A DNA stretch of 64,000 nt, from NCBI GenBank assembly GCA_964435595.1, contig CAYSZV010000003.1, positions 36,116 through 100,115 of the forward strand, read 5' to 3'. This DNA comes from Izemoplasma sp964435595. GTDB lineage: Bacteria; Bacillota_I; Bacilli_A; Izemoplasmatales; Izemoplasmataceae. The stretch's first letter is position 1. Each line of letters starts with the position of its first letter. Shown here piece by piece: positions 17,151 through 25,420 of the stretch. The notes under the pieces were generated by a model. It worked only from the letters and a program-made list of their open reading frames with translations, was not told where the DNA came from and did not search any database. Position numbers and translations under genes: made by a program.

Positions 17151-18821
17151 ATGAATGTTGATTTAAAAATTGCACAAGAGGCAAAGATGAAGAAAATAAT
17201 GGAAATCGCTTCAAATCTAGGATTAAGTCTAGATGATATTGAACTATATGGAAATTATAAAGCAAAAATTGATTTACGTGTTATTGATAAACTGAAAGAT
17301 GTTGATAATGGAAAAGTAATATTAGTTACCGCGATTAATCCTACTCCAGCTGGGGAAGGAAAATCAACAACAACGGTAGGATTAGGCCAAGCCTTTGGAA
17401 AAATCGGAGAGAAAGCAATTATCGCCTTAAGAGAGCCATCTTTTGGTCCTGTCATGGGAGTAAAAGGAGGAGCTGCAGGTGGTGGATATAGCCAAGTTGT
17501 TCCAATGGAAGACTTAAACTTACACTTTACTGGAGATATACACGCGATTACTACCGCAAACAACGCAATAAGTGCAGTTATTGATAACCACATTCACCAG
17601 GGAAATGAGCTTAATATTGATCCAAGAAGGATCTCTTGGAAGCGCGCTATTGATATGAATGATAGAGCATTAAGAGATGTGGTTATTGGACTTGGTGGAA
17701 TTGGAAACAGTTTGCCAAGACAAGATGGATTTAACATTACAGTTGCTTCGGAGATAATGGCCGTATTATGTCTTGCAAGTGATATGAAAGATTTGAAATT
17801 AAGAATGAAAAGAATTGTTATAGGATACACATATGATCGTAAGCCTATAACAATTGGAGATTTAGAAATGGAAGGAGCGGTTGCTCTGATTTTAAAAGAT
17901 GCAATCAAACCGAACTTAGTACAAACTTTGGAGAATACACCAGCGTTGGTGCATGGTGGGCCATTTGCTAATATCGCACATGGATGTAATAGTATTATTG
18001 CTACAAATATGGGTAGAAAACTGGCCGACTATGTTATAACAGAAGCTGGATTTGGGGCAGACCTTGGGGCTGAAAAGTTTCTTGATATTAAAACACATCA
18101 AGCAGGATTTACTCCTAGTGCAGTAGTAATTGTGGCTACAGTAAGAGCACTAAAAATGCACGGTGGTGTGAACAAGAAAGAACTAGAACCTGAAAACGTT
18201 GAAGCTCTTATTAAAGGGCTTTCCAACTTAGAAAAACACATTGATACAATCAAACAATTTGGATTACCATATGTTGTTGCAATCAATAGTTTTGTAACAG
18301 ATACAGACAACGAGACAAAAGCCTTAAGTGATTATCTAGAATCAAACGGACATCCATGGAGTTTAAGTGAAGTGTGGGAAAAAGGTGGAGACGGTGCAAT
18401 TGATTTAGCAAAACAAGTTATTCACCAAATTGAAACAAAAGAGAACAATTTTAAAAGAATGTATGATCAAACTGATGACCTTGCAACAAAAATTGAAAAA
18501 GTAGCTAAAAAAGTATATGGTGCAGATGGTGTGGAGTTCACTAGTCAAGCGAAACTCCAACTCCGTAAGTTTAAAAGACTGGGATGGGATAACCTATCGG
18601 TATGTATGGCAAAAACGCAATACAGTTTATCAGATGACCCTAAATTATTGGGTAGACCAACCGGATTCACTATTACAATTCGCGAATTAAGACCAAGTAT
18701 TGGTGCTGGATTTATTGTCGCATTGACAGGTGATGTTATGACAATGCCGGGGCTTCCGAAAAAGCCTGCAGCGCTAGATATGGACATCGACGAGGATGGA
18801 AACGCACAAGGATTATTCTAA
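17151..18821 (+). CDS. fhs: Formate-tetrahydrofolate ligase
   Basis: ATP-dependent formylation of tetrahydrofolate. 556 residues, full length. P-loop TPAGEGKSTTTVGL (about 64-77), GVKGGAAGGGYSQV (about 104-117), HFTGDIHAIT (about 125) and C-terminal SIGAGFIVALTGDVMTMPGL. AGGAGGG precedes the ATG. It supplies 10-formyl-THF and works with FolD (22386) and GlyA (28227) in one-carbon metabolism. Single-gene unit ending at a terminator. Confidence 0.98.
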   Translation: MNVDLKIAQEAKMKKIMEIASNLGLSLDDIELYGNYKAKIDLRVIDKLKDVDNGKVILVTAINPTPAGEGKSTTTVGLGQAFGKIGEKAIIALREPSFGPVMGVKGGAAGGGYSQVVPMEDLNLHFTGDIHAITTANNAISAVIDNHIHQGNELNIDPRRISWKRAIDMNDRALRDVVIGLGGIGNSLPRQDGFNITVASEIMAVLCLASDMKDLKLRMKRIVIGYTYDRKPITIGDLEMEGAVALILKDAIKPNLVQTLENTPALVHGGPFANIAHGCNSIIATNMGRKLADYVITEAGFGADLGAEKFLDIKTHQAGFTPSAVVIVATVRALKMHGGVNKKELEPENVEALIKGLSNLEKHIDTIKQFGLPYVVAINSFVTDTDNETKALSDYLESNGHPWSLSEVWEKGGDGAIDLAKQVIHQIETKENNFKRMYDQTDDLATKIEKVAKKVYGADGVEFTSQAKLQLRKFKRLGWDNLSVCMAKTQYSLSDDPKLLGRPTGFTITIRELRPSIGAGFIVALTGDVMTMPGLPKKPAALDMDIDEDGNAQGLF

Positions 18822-18825
18822 CAAA

Positions 18826-18846
18826 GAGGACTTCGGTCCTTTTTTT
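18826..18846 (+). terminator. Terminator after fhs
   Basis: AGGAC-TTCG-GTCCT (stable tetraloop) followed by TTTTTT. Confidence 0.93.
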
Positions 18847-18856
18847 ATTTTTGGTA

Positions 18857-18885
18857 TTGTGCATTACACACTACTGTGTTACAAT
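18857..18885 (+). promoter_or_regulatory. padR promoter with embedded operator
   Basis: TTGTGC (18857-18862), 17-base spacer, TACAAT (18880-18885). The spacer contains the inverted repeat ACACA-CTAC-TGTGT (18866-18879), a likely autoregulatory PadR operator. Confidence 0.6.
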
Positions 18886-18904
18886 AGGGTTGGGAGGTAA
18901 TATA

Positions 18905-19276
18905 ATGAATGCACAATTTAAGAGAGGTATTGTAGAGTTATGTGTTTTAAGTGAATTGGTACAAGAAGACATGTATGGATATTCAATTATTAACAATATA
19001 TCAGAACACATCGATGTAAATGAAAATACCGTTTACCCAATTTTAAGAAGACTAACAAAAGAAGGATATTTTACAACATATTTAAAAGAATCAAACATAG
19101 GAGCAGCTAGAAAATATTATAAGGTAACGGAAAAAGGATTTCGTTACTATCTAGAACTTCGAGAACAATGGGATCATTTTATAGGAGGCGTTTACGCTAT
19201 CTTAAATAAAGGAGGAAAAAAGAATGAAGAAATACTTAAAAGATTTAGAGACAGAACTGAAAAAATTGAACGTTAG
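18905..19276 (+). CDS. PadR-family transcriptional regulator
   Basis: 123 residues, a winged helix with the PadR pattern: QFKRGIVELCVLSEL at the start, MYGYSIINNI (about 22), VNENTVYPILRRLTKEGY (recognition helix and wing, about 38-55), RKYYKVTEKG (about 69). The ATG at 18905 follows GGGAGG. It overlaps the next gene by 53 bases, and its partner is a HAAS-domain protein. PadR-HAAS/DUF4097 pairs are common in Firmicutes, where the regulator represses the envelope-linked partner. The ligand is unknown. Confidence 0.9.
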   Translation: MNAQFKRGIVELCVLSELVQEDMYGYSIINNISEHIDVNENTVYPILRRLTKEGYFTTYLKESNIGAARKYYKVTEKGFRYYLELREQWDHFIGGVYAILNKGGKKNEEILKRFRDRTEKIER

Positions 19277-20207
19277 TGATGAAGAAATCGCAGAAATTTT
19301 AGCTGATCATAAAGAAATGTTAGAAGAAGCACAAAGTGAAGGAGTTACAGACGAAGAAATGATTTCTAAGTTTGGTGACCCTAAAAATATAGCTAGAGAC
19401 CTTTATGAAGACGTTTTAGATGAGGATTTATCACAAAAAGAAGAGCCTGTATTTGGAACCGAGAGTTTACAAGGGTATGAGTTAATGAAATCAATTCAAG
19501 TTTTAGAAGGGCTAAATGCGGTAAATATCAACTTAGTTAGTGAAGATATAATCTTCTTTCCTTATGAAGGAGAAACAATTGAAGTCTATGTAAGAGGAAA
19601 GTTTAATGAGGAAGAGTACACAATCAATTTCAAAGACGGTATATTTAATTTAATCAAATCAAAAGGAAAAGTATCATTTAATATTTTTGGTAAAAAAACT
19701 CCAGATTTTGGAGTGAGATTTCCACAATGCCACTTAGAAAACTTTAAATTAAGTTTGGTATCAGGAGATGGAAATATCGAAGACATTAATGCGGATGGTG
19801 NNNNNNNNNNGTTTAAAACAGTATCAGGTGATTTGAAAGTATCGAATATCACTTCAACAACCAAAGTAGAAGTTTCTGTTGTATCGGGTGATGTAAAATT
19901 GAATAGTCTATCCAGTGCAAAACTAGAAATGTCAAGTGTATCAGGAGATGTTTCATTAAAGAAAGTTAAATTGGAAGAACAAGCATTTATGAGCACTGTT
20001 TCAGGAGATATTAACGCAGATACTGTTAAAGTACCTGAAATTGAATTTCGTACTGTAAGTGGTGACTTCAATGGAAAAGAAGTTTACTGCGATGTTGTAT
20101 CATTGAAATCATTAAGTGGAGACTTTACAATTGAGAATTCAAATAAGGATCATAAAATCGAGGTAACAAGTAAAAGTTCGCTTTCTGGGAAAGTGACAAT
20201 AAAATAA
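19224..20207 (+). CDS. HAAS-domain and DUF4097 repeat protein (contains 10 N)
   Basis: 327 residues. The N-terminus is a HAAS-type helical domain (about 1-75; LKDLETELKKLNVSDEEI, then FGDPKNIARDLYEDVL), as found beside PadR regulators. The rest is a DUF4097-type beta-solenoid with seven copies of a repeat of about 20 residues centred on VSGD (or LSGD). No membrane helix or signal peptide is seen. Bases 19801-19810 are N; the frame continues on both sides, and the repeat spacing over the gap (21 residues against 19-20 elsewhere) suggests its true length is close to 10. AGGAGG precedes the ATG. Confidence 0.82.
   Translation: MKKYLKDLETELKKLNVSDEEIAEILADHKEMLEEAQSEGVTDEEMISKFGDPKNIARDLYEDVLDEDLSQKEEPVFGTESLQGYELMKSIQVLEGLNAVNINLVSEDIIFFPYEGETIEVYVRGKFNEEEYTINFKDGIFNLIKSKGKVSFNIFGKKTPDFGVRFPQCHLENFKLSLVSGDGNIEDINADGXXXXFKTVSGDLKVSNITSTTKVEVSVVSGDVKLNSLSSAKLEMSSVSGDVSLKKVKLEEQAFMSTVSGDINADTVKVPEIEFRTVSGDFNGKEVYCDVVSLKSLSGDFTIENSNKDHKIEVTSKSSLSGKVTIK
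19801..19810. other. Ten undetermined bases
   Basis: A run of ten N inside the DUF4097 repeats, presumably an unresolved repeat in the assembly. Confidence 0.99.
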
Positions 20208-20208
20208 A

Positions 20209-20235
20209 GGCTGATTATTTAAATCAGTCTTTTCT
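20209..20235 (+). terminator. Terminator after the padR unit
   Basis: GGCTGATT-ATTTA-AATCAGTC followed by TTTTCTTT. Confidence 0.78.
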
Positions 20236-20272
20236 TTGTGATATAATTTAATAGAAGGAGTAGTGATACGAT

Positions 20273-21763
20273 ATGGAATTAATGAATCAGTTTTATGAAT
20301 TAGTTAAAAAGAGAAAAGCATATAGTTATGCATTGAATGTAGTAGGGTGGGATTCTGCAACAGAAGCTCCAAAAAATGCCTTTCCAAGAAGAATGGAACT
20401 ACTTGGTATTTTAAGTGGAGAAATGTTCCAAATGAGTACATCAGAGGAATATCAAAACGTGGTAAATGGCTTGGTTGATAAGTTAGAAGAGTTAAGTGTT
20501 GATGAACAAAGACAAATCAAACTTGCAAAAAAAGGATTGGATAAAATACTAAAAATTCCCAAAGAAGAATATGTTGAGTACAGAAAATTAGTAGGAATGT
20601 CTCAACGATTGTGGGAAGATGCGAAAGCAAACAACGATTTCAAATCATTTGAACCAAATCTTACTAAAATTGTGGAGTTTAATAAAAAGTTTGTATCGTA
20701 TTATGAACTAGATACACACCCATATAATGTGTTACTCGATGATTATGAAGAAGATATGACAATGAAAGATTATGATGCATTTTTCAATACACTAAGAAGA
20801 GATTTAGTACCGTTTGTTAAAGAAGTGTTAGAAAGCGGTAAAAAGCTTAATGACGCGTTTGCTTCAAAATCATATGACAGTAAAAAACAAAAAGAATTTT
20901 GTGATTATTTGATTGATGTATTTAGCTTTGATCGTGACTCGGGATTAATGAAAGAGAGTGTTCATCCATTTACTTGGAACACACATCCTAAAGATGTTCG
21001 TTTTACGACAAGATATTTGGAAGACATGGTGTTTTCTAGTATTTTTGCAGCAATCCACGAATTGGGACACGCTACATATGAACAGCAAGTTGACGATAAA
21101 TGGGACGATACAACGTTAAATGGTGGAGCTTCAATGGGGATTCATGAATCTCAATCAAGATTTTATGAAAACGTAGTGGGAAGAAGTCCTGAGTTCTGGC
21201 AAGTTCATTTTCCGAAATTCAAAGAAATATTTCCAGAACAGTTACAAGGTGTAACAGTTGATGATTTTCATCGAGCAGTAAATAAAGTGGAAGCATCATT
21301 GATTCGTGTAGAAGCGGACGAACTAACATATCCATTACATATCATGCTTAGATACGAGATAGAAAGAATGCTGATGAGTGATGAAGTTCAAGTGTCAGAA
21401 TTGCCTGAGTTATGGAATCAAAAAATGGTTGAATATCTCGGTATTAAGCCAAATAATGATGCAGACGGTGTGTTACAAGATGTACACTGGAGCGCAGGAT
21501 TAATGGGATATTTCCCAACCTATGCACTAGGTACAGCATATGCTGCTCAAATATATTATACAATGCAAAAAGAGATTAATGTTGAACAGGCAATTTTGGA
21601 TAACGACATCAAAGTGATCAATAATTGGCTCAAAGAAAAAATCCATCAATTTGGATCTTCTAAAACAGCTAAGCAATTGATTCAAGATGTGACGGGTGAA
21701 CCATTTGATGCAAAATACTATGTTCAATATTTAAAAGAGAAATACAGCAAACTATATCTATAG
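20273..21763 (+). CDS. Metallocarboxypeptidase of the M32 (Taq) family
   Basis: Removes C-terminal amino acids from peptides in the cytoplasm. 496 residues, the family length, with no signal peptide. Zinc site HELGH (about 262) in AAIHELGHATYEQ, the downstream Glu in GIHESQSRFYEN (about 290) and the C-terminal DVHWSAGLMGYFPTY element are diagnostic of M32. AGAAGGAG precedes the ATG. Stand-alone gene with a TATAAT at 20242-20247 and a terminator on each side. Confidence 0.95.
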   Translation: MELMNQFYELVKKRKAYSYALNVVGWDSATEAPKNAFPRRMELLGILSGEMFQMSTSEEYQNVVNGLVDKLEELSVDEQRQIKLAKKGLDKILKIPKEEYVEYRKLVGMSQRLWEDAKANNDFKSFEPNLTKIVEFNKKFVSYYELDTHPYNVLLDDYEEDMTMKDYDAFFNTLRRDLVPFVKEVLESGKKLNDAFASKSYDSKKQKEFCDYLIDVFSFDRDSGLMKESVHPFTWNTHPKDVRFTTRYLEDMVFSSIFAAIHELGHATYEQQVDDKWDDTTLNGGASMGIHESQSRFYENVVGRSPEFWQVHFPKFKEIFPEQLQGVTVDDFHRAVNKVEASLIRVEADELTYPLHIMLRYEIERMLMSDEVQVSELPELWNQKMVEYLGIKPNNDADGVLQDVHWSAGLMGYFPTYALGTAYAAQIYYTMQKEINVEQAILDNDIKVINNWLKEKIHQFGSSKTAKQLIQDVTGEPFDAKYYVQYLKEKYSKLYL

Positions 21764-21782
21764 TAAATGGCTAAACAAAGCA

Positions 21783-21814
21783 AAAAGCAATCAAATATTA
21801 TGGATTGCTTTTTT
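21783..21814 (+). terminator. Terminator after the M32 peptidase
   Basis: AAAGCAATC pairs with GATTGCTTT around a 10-base loop and is followed by TTTT. Confidence 0.85.
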
Positions 21815-21867
21815 GATATATACTTTTATAAAAAAGTATTGTATCATTAAAACGGAGGTGTATAATT

Positions 21868-22386
21868 GTGGAATATCAATCAATCAAATACAACGAATTA
21901 TCAGATAAAGCATTGCAACAACTAAGTAAAGGTGCATTTTTTACAACCAAAGTAGGGAACAAAGTCAATACTATGACGATTGCCTGGGGAGGAATTAACA
22001 TTGTATGGAATAAGCCGTTTTTTGTTGCATATGTTAGATTTTCTAGGGATAGTTACAATATGGTGGAAGAAAGTGAAGAGTTCACAATCAGCATTCCAAT
22101 TGAGAAAAACATGAAAAAAGAACTTTCATATTGCGGTACAAAATCAGGAAGAGATGTTGATAAAATTAAGGATATGAAGTTATCTTTATTACCCGGAAGA
22201 CAAGTGGAAACGCCTATTTTAAGCGATTGTGAATTACACTATGAATGTAAAGTCACATATAAACTTCCAATGAAACTAGGCTTGGTCCCAGAAGATGTAA
22301 GACAAAGATATTATAATAATAATGACTATCATATGATTTATTATGGAGAAATTGTAGATTCATATTTAATCAAAGGAGAAAAATAA
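21868..22386 (+). CDS. Flavin reductase-like FMN-binding protein
   Basis: 172 residues of the flavin-reductase-like split-barrel family (DIM6/NTAB group): KGAFFTTKVGNKVNTMTIAW near the start, then RFSRDSYNMVEESEEFTISI, then a Cys-containing SYCGTKSGRDVDK segment and a C-terminal IYYGEIVDSYL strand. Such proteins bind FMN and act as reductases or unknown oxidoreductases; the substrate cannot be told from sequence. GTG start at 21868 after GGAGG. Overlaps folD (TAATG), so it is in the folD-purB operon. Confidence 0.82.
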   Translation: MEYQSIKYNELSDKALQQLSKGAFFTTKVGNKVNTMTIAWGGINIVWNKPFFVAYVRFSRDSYNMVEESEEFTISIPIEKNMKKELSYCGTKSGRDVDKIKDMKLSLLPGRQVETPILSDCELHYECKVTYKLPMKLGLVPEDVRQRYYNNNDYHMIYYGEIVDSYLIKGEK

Positions 22387-23240
22387 TGGGAGAAATTATT
22401 AGTGGTAAAGCATTATCCAAAGAAATAAGAGAACAAGTTAGAATTGATGTAGAAAAACTTAAAGATCTTTATGGAGCGGTTCCACACCTTGTAGTGGTTT
22501 TAATTGGAGAAGATCCTGCCAGCCAAAGTTATGTAAAATCAAAGGAACGCGCTTGTATCAAAGCAGGTATGAAAAGTACTGTAATTAGAAAAGAAGATAC
22601 GATTTCAGAAGCAGAAGTCTTATCAATTATTGATGACTTAAATAAAGATGATGATGTACATGGTATATTGGTTCAATTACCTGTACCAAAACATATCGAT
22701 GAGAATAAGATTATTGATGCAATCGATTATCGTAAAGATGTGGATGGATTTCATCCATTAAACATCGCATATATGCATATGGGAAGACCATCGATTTTGC
22801 CTGCAACACCTAAAGGAATTATCACAATGTTAAAAAGTATTAACGTTGATTTAGTTGGTAAAGATGCCATTATTATTGGTCGTTCAAATATAGTTGGAAA
22901 GCCCGCAGCTATGCTATTAATGAAAGAACATTGTACGGTTCAAATTGCTCATTCGAGAACAAAAAATCTCAAGGAAAAATGTTTAAACGCAGACATCATT
23001 GTAGCTGCTGTTGGTAGAGCAAATACGGTAACTGCAGATATGGTAAAAGACGGGGCAATTATTATAGATGTTGGAGTCAACAGAGTGGATGGAAAACTAG
23101 TTGGGGATGTTGATTTCGAAAATGTCAAAGATAAAGCCAGTTATATCACACCTGTACCAGGTGGGGTTGGACCGATGACAATCACTTCTTTGTTGCAAAA
23201 TACAATTGAAACATTTAAGGAGTGCATGAACATTGATTGA
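22386..23240 (+). CDS. folD: Methylenetetrahydrofolate dehydrogenase/cyclohydrolase
   Basis: Bifunctional interconversion of 5,10-methylene-, methenyl- and 10-formyl-THF. 284 residues. YVKSKERACIKAGM (catalytic Lys, about 52), VQLPVPKHIDE (about 98), the NADP loop GRSNIVGKPAAMLL (about 164) and PVPGGVGPMTI (about 259) are all present. It shares a start/stop overlap with the flavin protein upstream and overlaps purB by 8 bases. Functionally linked to fhs and glyA elsewhere in the window. Confidence 0.97.
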   Translation: MGEIISGKALSKEIREQVRIDVEKLKDLYGAVPHLVVVLIGEDPASQSYVKSKERACIKAGMKSTVIRKEDTISEAEVLSIIDDLNKDDDVHGILVQLPVPKHIDENKIIDAIDYRKDVDGFHPLNIAYMHMGRPSILPATPKGIITMLKSINVDLVGKDAIIIGRSNIVGKPAAMLLMKEHCTVQIAHSRTKNLKEKCLNADIIVAAVGRANTVTADMVKDGAIIIDVGVNRVDGKLVGDVDFENVKDKASYITPVPGGVGPMTITSLLQNTIETFKECMNID

Positions 23241-24528
23241 ACGATATAGAAGACAAGTTGTACAAGATATCTTTACCGAAGAAACAAAGTTTAACGCATA
23301 TTTAAAGATGGAAATTCATACACTTGAAGCATGGAGTAAATTAGGAAAAATCCCTAAAGAAGATGTGGATAAAATCAAGGAAAAGGCTTCGTTTAGCGTA
23401 AAACGAATCAAAGAGATAGAAGAAGAAACGAGACATGATATTGTTGCTTTTACACGTTGCGTGAGCGAATCTTTGGGTGATGAAAAGAAATGGGTTCATT
23501 ATGGATTAACGAGTACTGATGTTGTAGATACAGCGAATGGATATATATTGAAACAAGCAAATGATATTCTATGGAATGACTTAGTAGAATTCCAAAAAGT
23601 GTTAAAAGAAAAAGCTATATTATATAAGGATACACCTTGTATTGGTAGAACCCATGGGATTCATGCTGACATCACTTCATTTGGTTTAAAATGGGCATTA
23701 TGGTATGATGAGTTTTCTCGTCATTTGGACCGTTTTAAATTAGTTAGAAAAGAAGTGGAAATGGGTAAAATTAGCGGTGCAGTTGGTAATTTTGCAAATA
23801 CACCACCAGAGATACAAGACTATGTTTGTGAAGCAATGGGGATTGGTAGTGCTAACATTTCTACCCAAACATTACAGCGGGATCGTCATGCAAATTATAT
23901 GTCTGAATTGGCCTTAATTGGCGGAACAATGGAAAAAATAGCGATAGAGATTCGTCATCTTCAAAGAACCGAAGTCAGAGAAGTAGAAGAATTCTTTCGA
24001 AAAGGGCAAAAAGGATCTAGTGCAATGCCTCATAAAAGAAACCCAATTAGTAGCGAGAACATCACTGGGTGTTCACGTGTTTTAAGAGGGTATATGGTGG
24101 CAGCTTATGAAAATATCCCACTATGGCATGAAAGAGACATTTCACATAGTAGTGTAGAGCGAATTATTTTACCAGATGCGATAATGTTGTTAGACTATAT
24201 GTTACATAGATATCAAGGTGTATTAAGTAATCTAACTGTTTTTGAAGACCGTATGTTACAAAACATATATTTAACAAACGGTGTGATATTCTCTCAGCGT
24301 GTTTTAACCAAACTGATTGATAAAGGATTATCACGTGAAGTTGCATATGATACGGTTCAACCAATTGCTATGAAGGCCTGGCAAGAAGGTCTGCCATATA
24401 GAGAATTGTTAGCGGAAAACAGCTTTGTTACGCAATATTTAAATGAAGAAGAAATTACAGATGCATTCAATATTAATTACTTCTTACGCAATGTAGATAC
24501 AATATTAAAACGTGTAGGAATTCTATAA
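23233..24528 (+). CDS. purB: Adenylosuccinate lyase
   Basis: Cleaves fumarate from adenylosuccinate and SAICAR in purine synthesis. 431 residues. GLTSTDVVDTA (about 85), the catalytic-His segment TPCIGRTHGIHAD (about 138) and the signature GSSAMPHKRNPISSENI (about 259). TTG start: family members begin MIERY and AAGGAG lies ten bases upstream. Overlaps folD by 8 bases. Confidence 0.97.
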   Translation: MIERYRRQVVQDIFTEETKFNAYLKMEIHTLEAWSKLGKIPKEDVDKIKEKASFSVKRIKEIEEETRHDIVAFTRCVSESLGDEKKWVHYGLTSTDVVDTANGYILKQANDILWNDLVEFQKVLKEKAILYKDTPCIGRTHGIHADITSFGLKWALWYDEFSRHLDRFKLVRKEVEMGKISGAVGNFANTPPEIQDYVCEAMGIGSANISTQTLQRDRHANYMSELALIGGTMEKIAIEIRHLQRTEVREVEEFFRKGQKGSSAMPHKRNPISSENITGCSRVLRGYMVAAYENIPLWHERDISHSSVERIILPDAIMLLDYMLHRYQGVLSNLTVFEDRMLQNIYLTNGVIFSQRVLTKLIDKGLSREVAYDTVQPIAMKAWQEGLPYRELLAENSFVTQYLNEEEITDAFNINYFLRNVDTILKRVGIL

Positions 24529-24547
24529 TATTGAGAGGAGAATCCTT

Positions 24548-25192
24548 ATGAAAATACTAAAAATAATTGTTAGCATAACAATACCATTCTTTTTGATTAT
24601 TTTATTTGCTAGCATTCTTACAACAACACCATATCTAATTGTTTCAAAAGGATTATATGAAAGTCATAGTCGTATTGAGTTTGATCATGATTATGCCGCA
24701 GAACGAATCATGGGATATCTCAATTATCGTTATCCTGATTTGGAATTTGGTAGTGACGAATTGGATGATTCAAATTTGTTAAGAGAAGAAGAAATTGTTC
24801 ATATGGAAGATGTTTTAAATGTATATACCGGATTGAGAATTGCAGCATTTTCTTCCCTTATTATAGGGGTTTCCTTGTCTATTATAATCTATAAAAAGAA
24901 CAGAGAAGAATTATATAAAACCTATAAACATATGTACATGGGTCCTGCCTTATTTGTGCTATTTCTTGGTGGATATATATTGATTGATTTTAATGCAGCT
25001 TTCACAGCTTTTCACAATATTTTCTTTCCTCAAGGAGGATGGACTCTTAATTCTAACGATGCATTAATTCAACTTTTACCAACAGCGTTTTGGATGGTGA
25101 GTGGAATCATCATATTGGTGTTATTCTCCTTATCTATGGGACTTATTTACTATTTAAATGAGAAAATTTTCAAGAAAAAGTTGATTAATTAG
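24548..25192 (+). CDS. DUF1461 (TIGR01906) integral membrane protein
   Basis: 214 residues with four hydrophobic helices at about 7-30, 95-115, 131-150 and 180-203. It carries the family hallmarks: EEEIVHMEDV before the second helix and FHNIFFPQGGWTLNS followed by DALIQLLPTAFW near the end. The family is widespread in Firmicutes and its role is unknown. GAGGAG precedes the ATG. Last gene of the flavin protein-folD-purB group, 19 bases after purB. Confidence 0.85.
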   Translation: MKILKIIVSITIPFFLIILFASILTTTPYLIVSKGLYESHSRIEFDHDYAAERIMGYLNYRYPDLEFGSDELDDSNLLREEEIVHMEDVLNVYTGLRIAAFSSLIIGVSLSIIIYKKNREELYKTYKHMYMGPALFVLFLGGYILIDFNAAFTAFHNIFFPQGGWTLNSNDALIQLLPTAFWMVSGIIILVLFSLSMGLIYYLNEKIFKKKLIN

Positions 25193-25223
25193 AAGAATTA
25201 CATATGAAAGTGTATTCATAGTG

Positions 25224-25252
25224 TAGTGTTTTTGTCCGACTTATGATACAAT
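25224..25252 (+). promoter_or_regulatory. Promoter of the riboswitch-permease unit
   Basis: An extended -10 TGA-TACAAT (25244-25252) with a weak -35 TAGTGT (25224-25229), spacer 17. It starts transcription just before the aptamer. Confidence 0.6.
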
Positions 25253-25265
25253 TGACACTGGTTAG

Positions 25266-25333
25266 TATCATATATGATTGATAATAAGGATCAATTGTCT
25301 CTACCCCGTACCGTAACATTCGGGACTATGATG
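25266..25333 (+). ncRNA. Purine riboswitch aptamer, guanine class
   Basis: P1 pairs ATCATA (25267-25272) with TATGAT (25327-25332). P2 is TTGAT-AATAAGG-ATCAA with the 7-base loop of the family, J2/3 ends TCTACC, and P3 has the L3 loop ACCGTAA that kisses L2. J3/1 reads ACTATG; a C at the specificity position marks guanine/hypoxanthine rather than adenine. A terminator follows, so ligand binding should stop transcription. Confidence 0.93.
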
Positions 25334-25343
25334 CAGATAAGAA

Positions 25344-25366
25344 AAAGAGAGAATTCTCCCTTTTTT
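25344..25366 (+). terminator. Expression-platform terminator of the purine riboswitch
   Basis: AAAGAGAG-AATT-CTCCCTTT (one mismatch) followed by T residues, 11 bases after the aptamer. Confidence 0.8.
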
Positions 25367-25420
25367 CAATTTTTATAAGGACTAGCCAAATAAAAATTGA
25401 TAATATGGAGGATTTTTTTA

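Noticed and set aside
19586..20071. 161-codon open frame on the minus strand
   Set aside because: Antisense to the VSGD repeats and spans the N run. A codon-pattern shadow of the DUF4097 gene.
19740..20160. Regular repeats suggesting CRISPR or tandem DNA repeats
   Set aside because: The repeats follow a protein period of about 20 residues with variable bases and lie in frame inside a gene.
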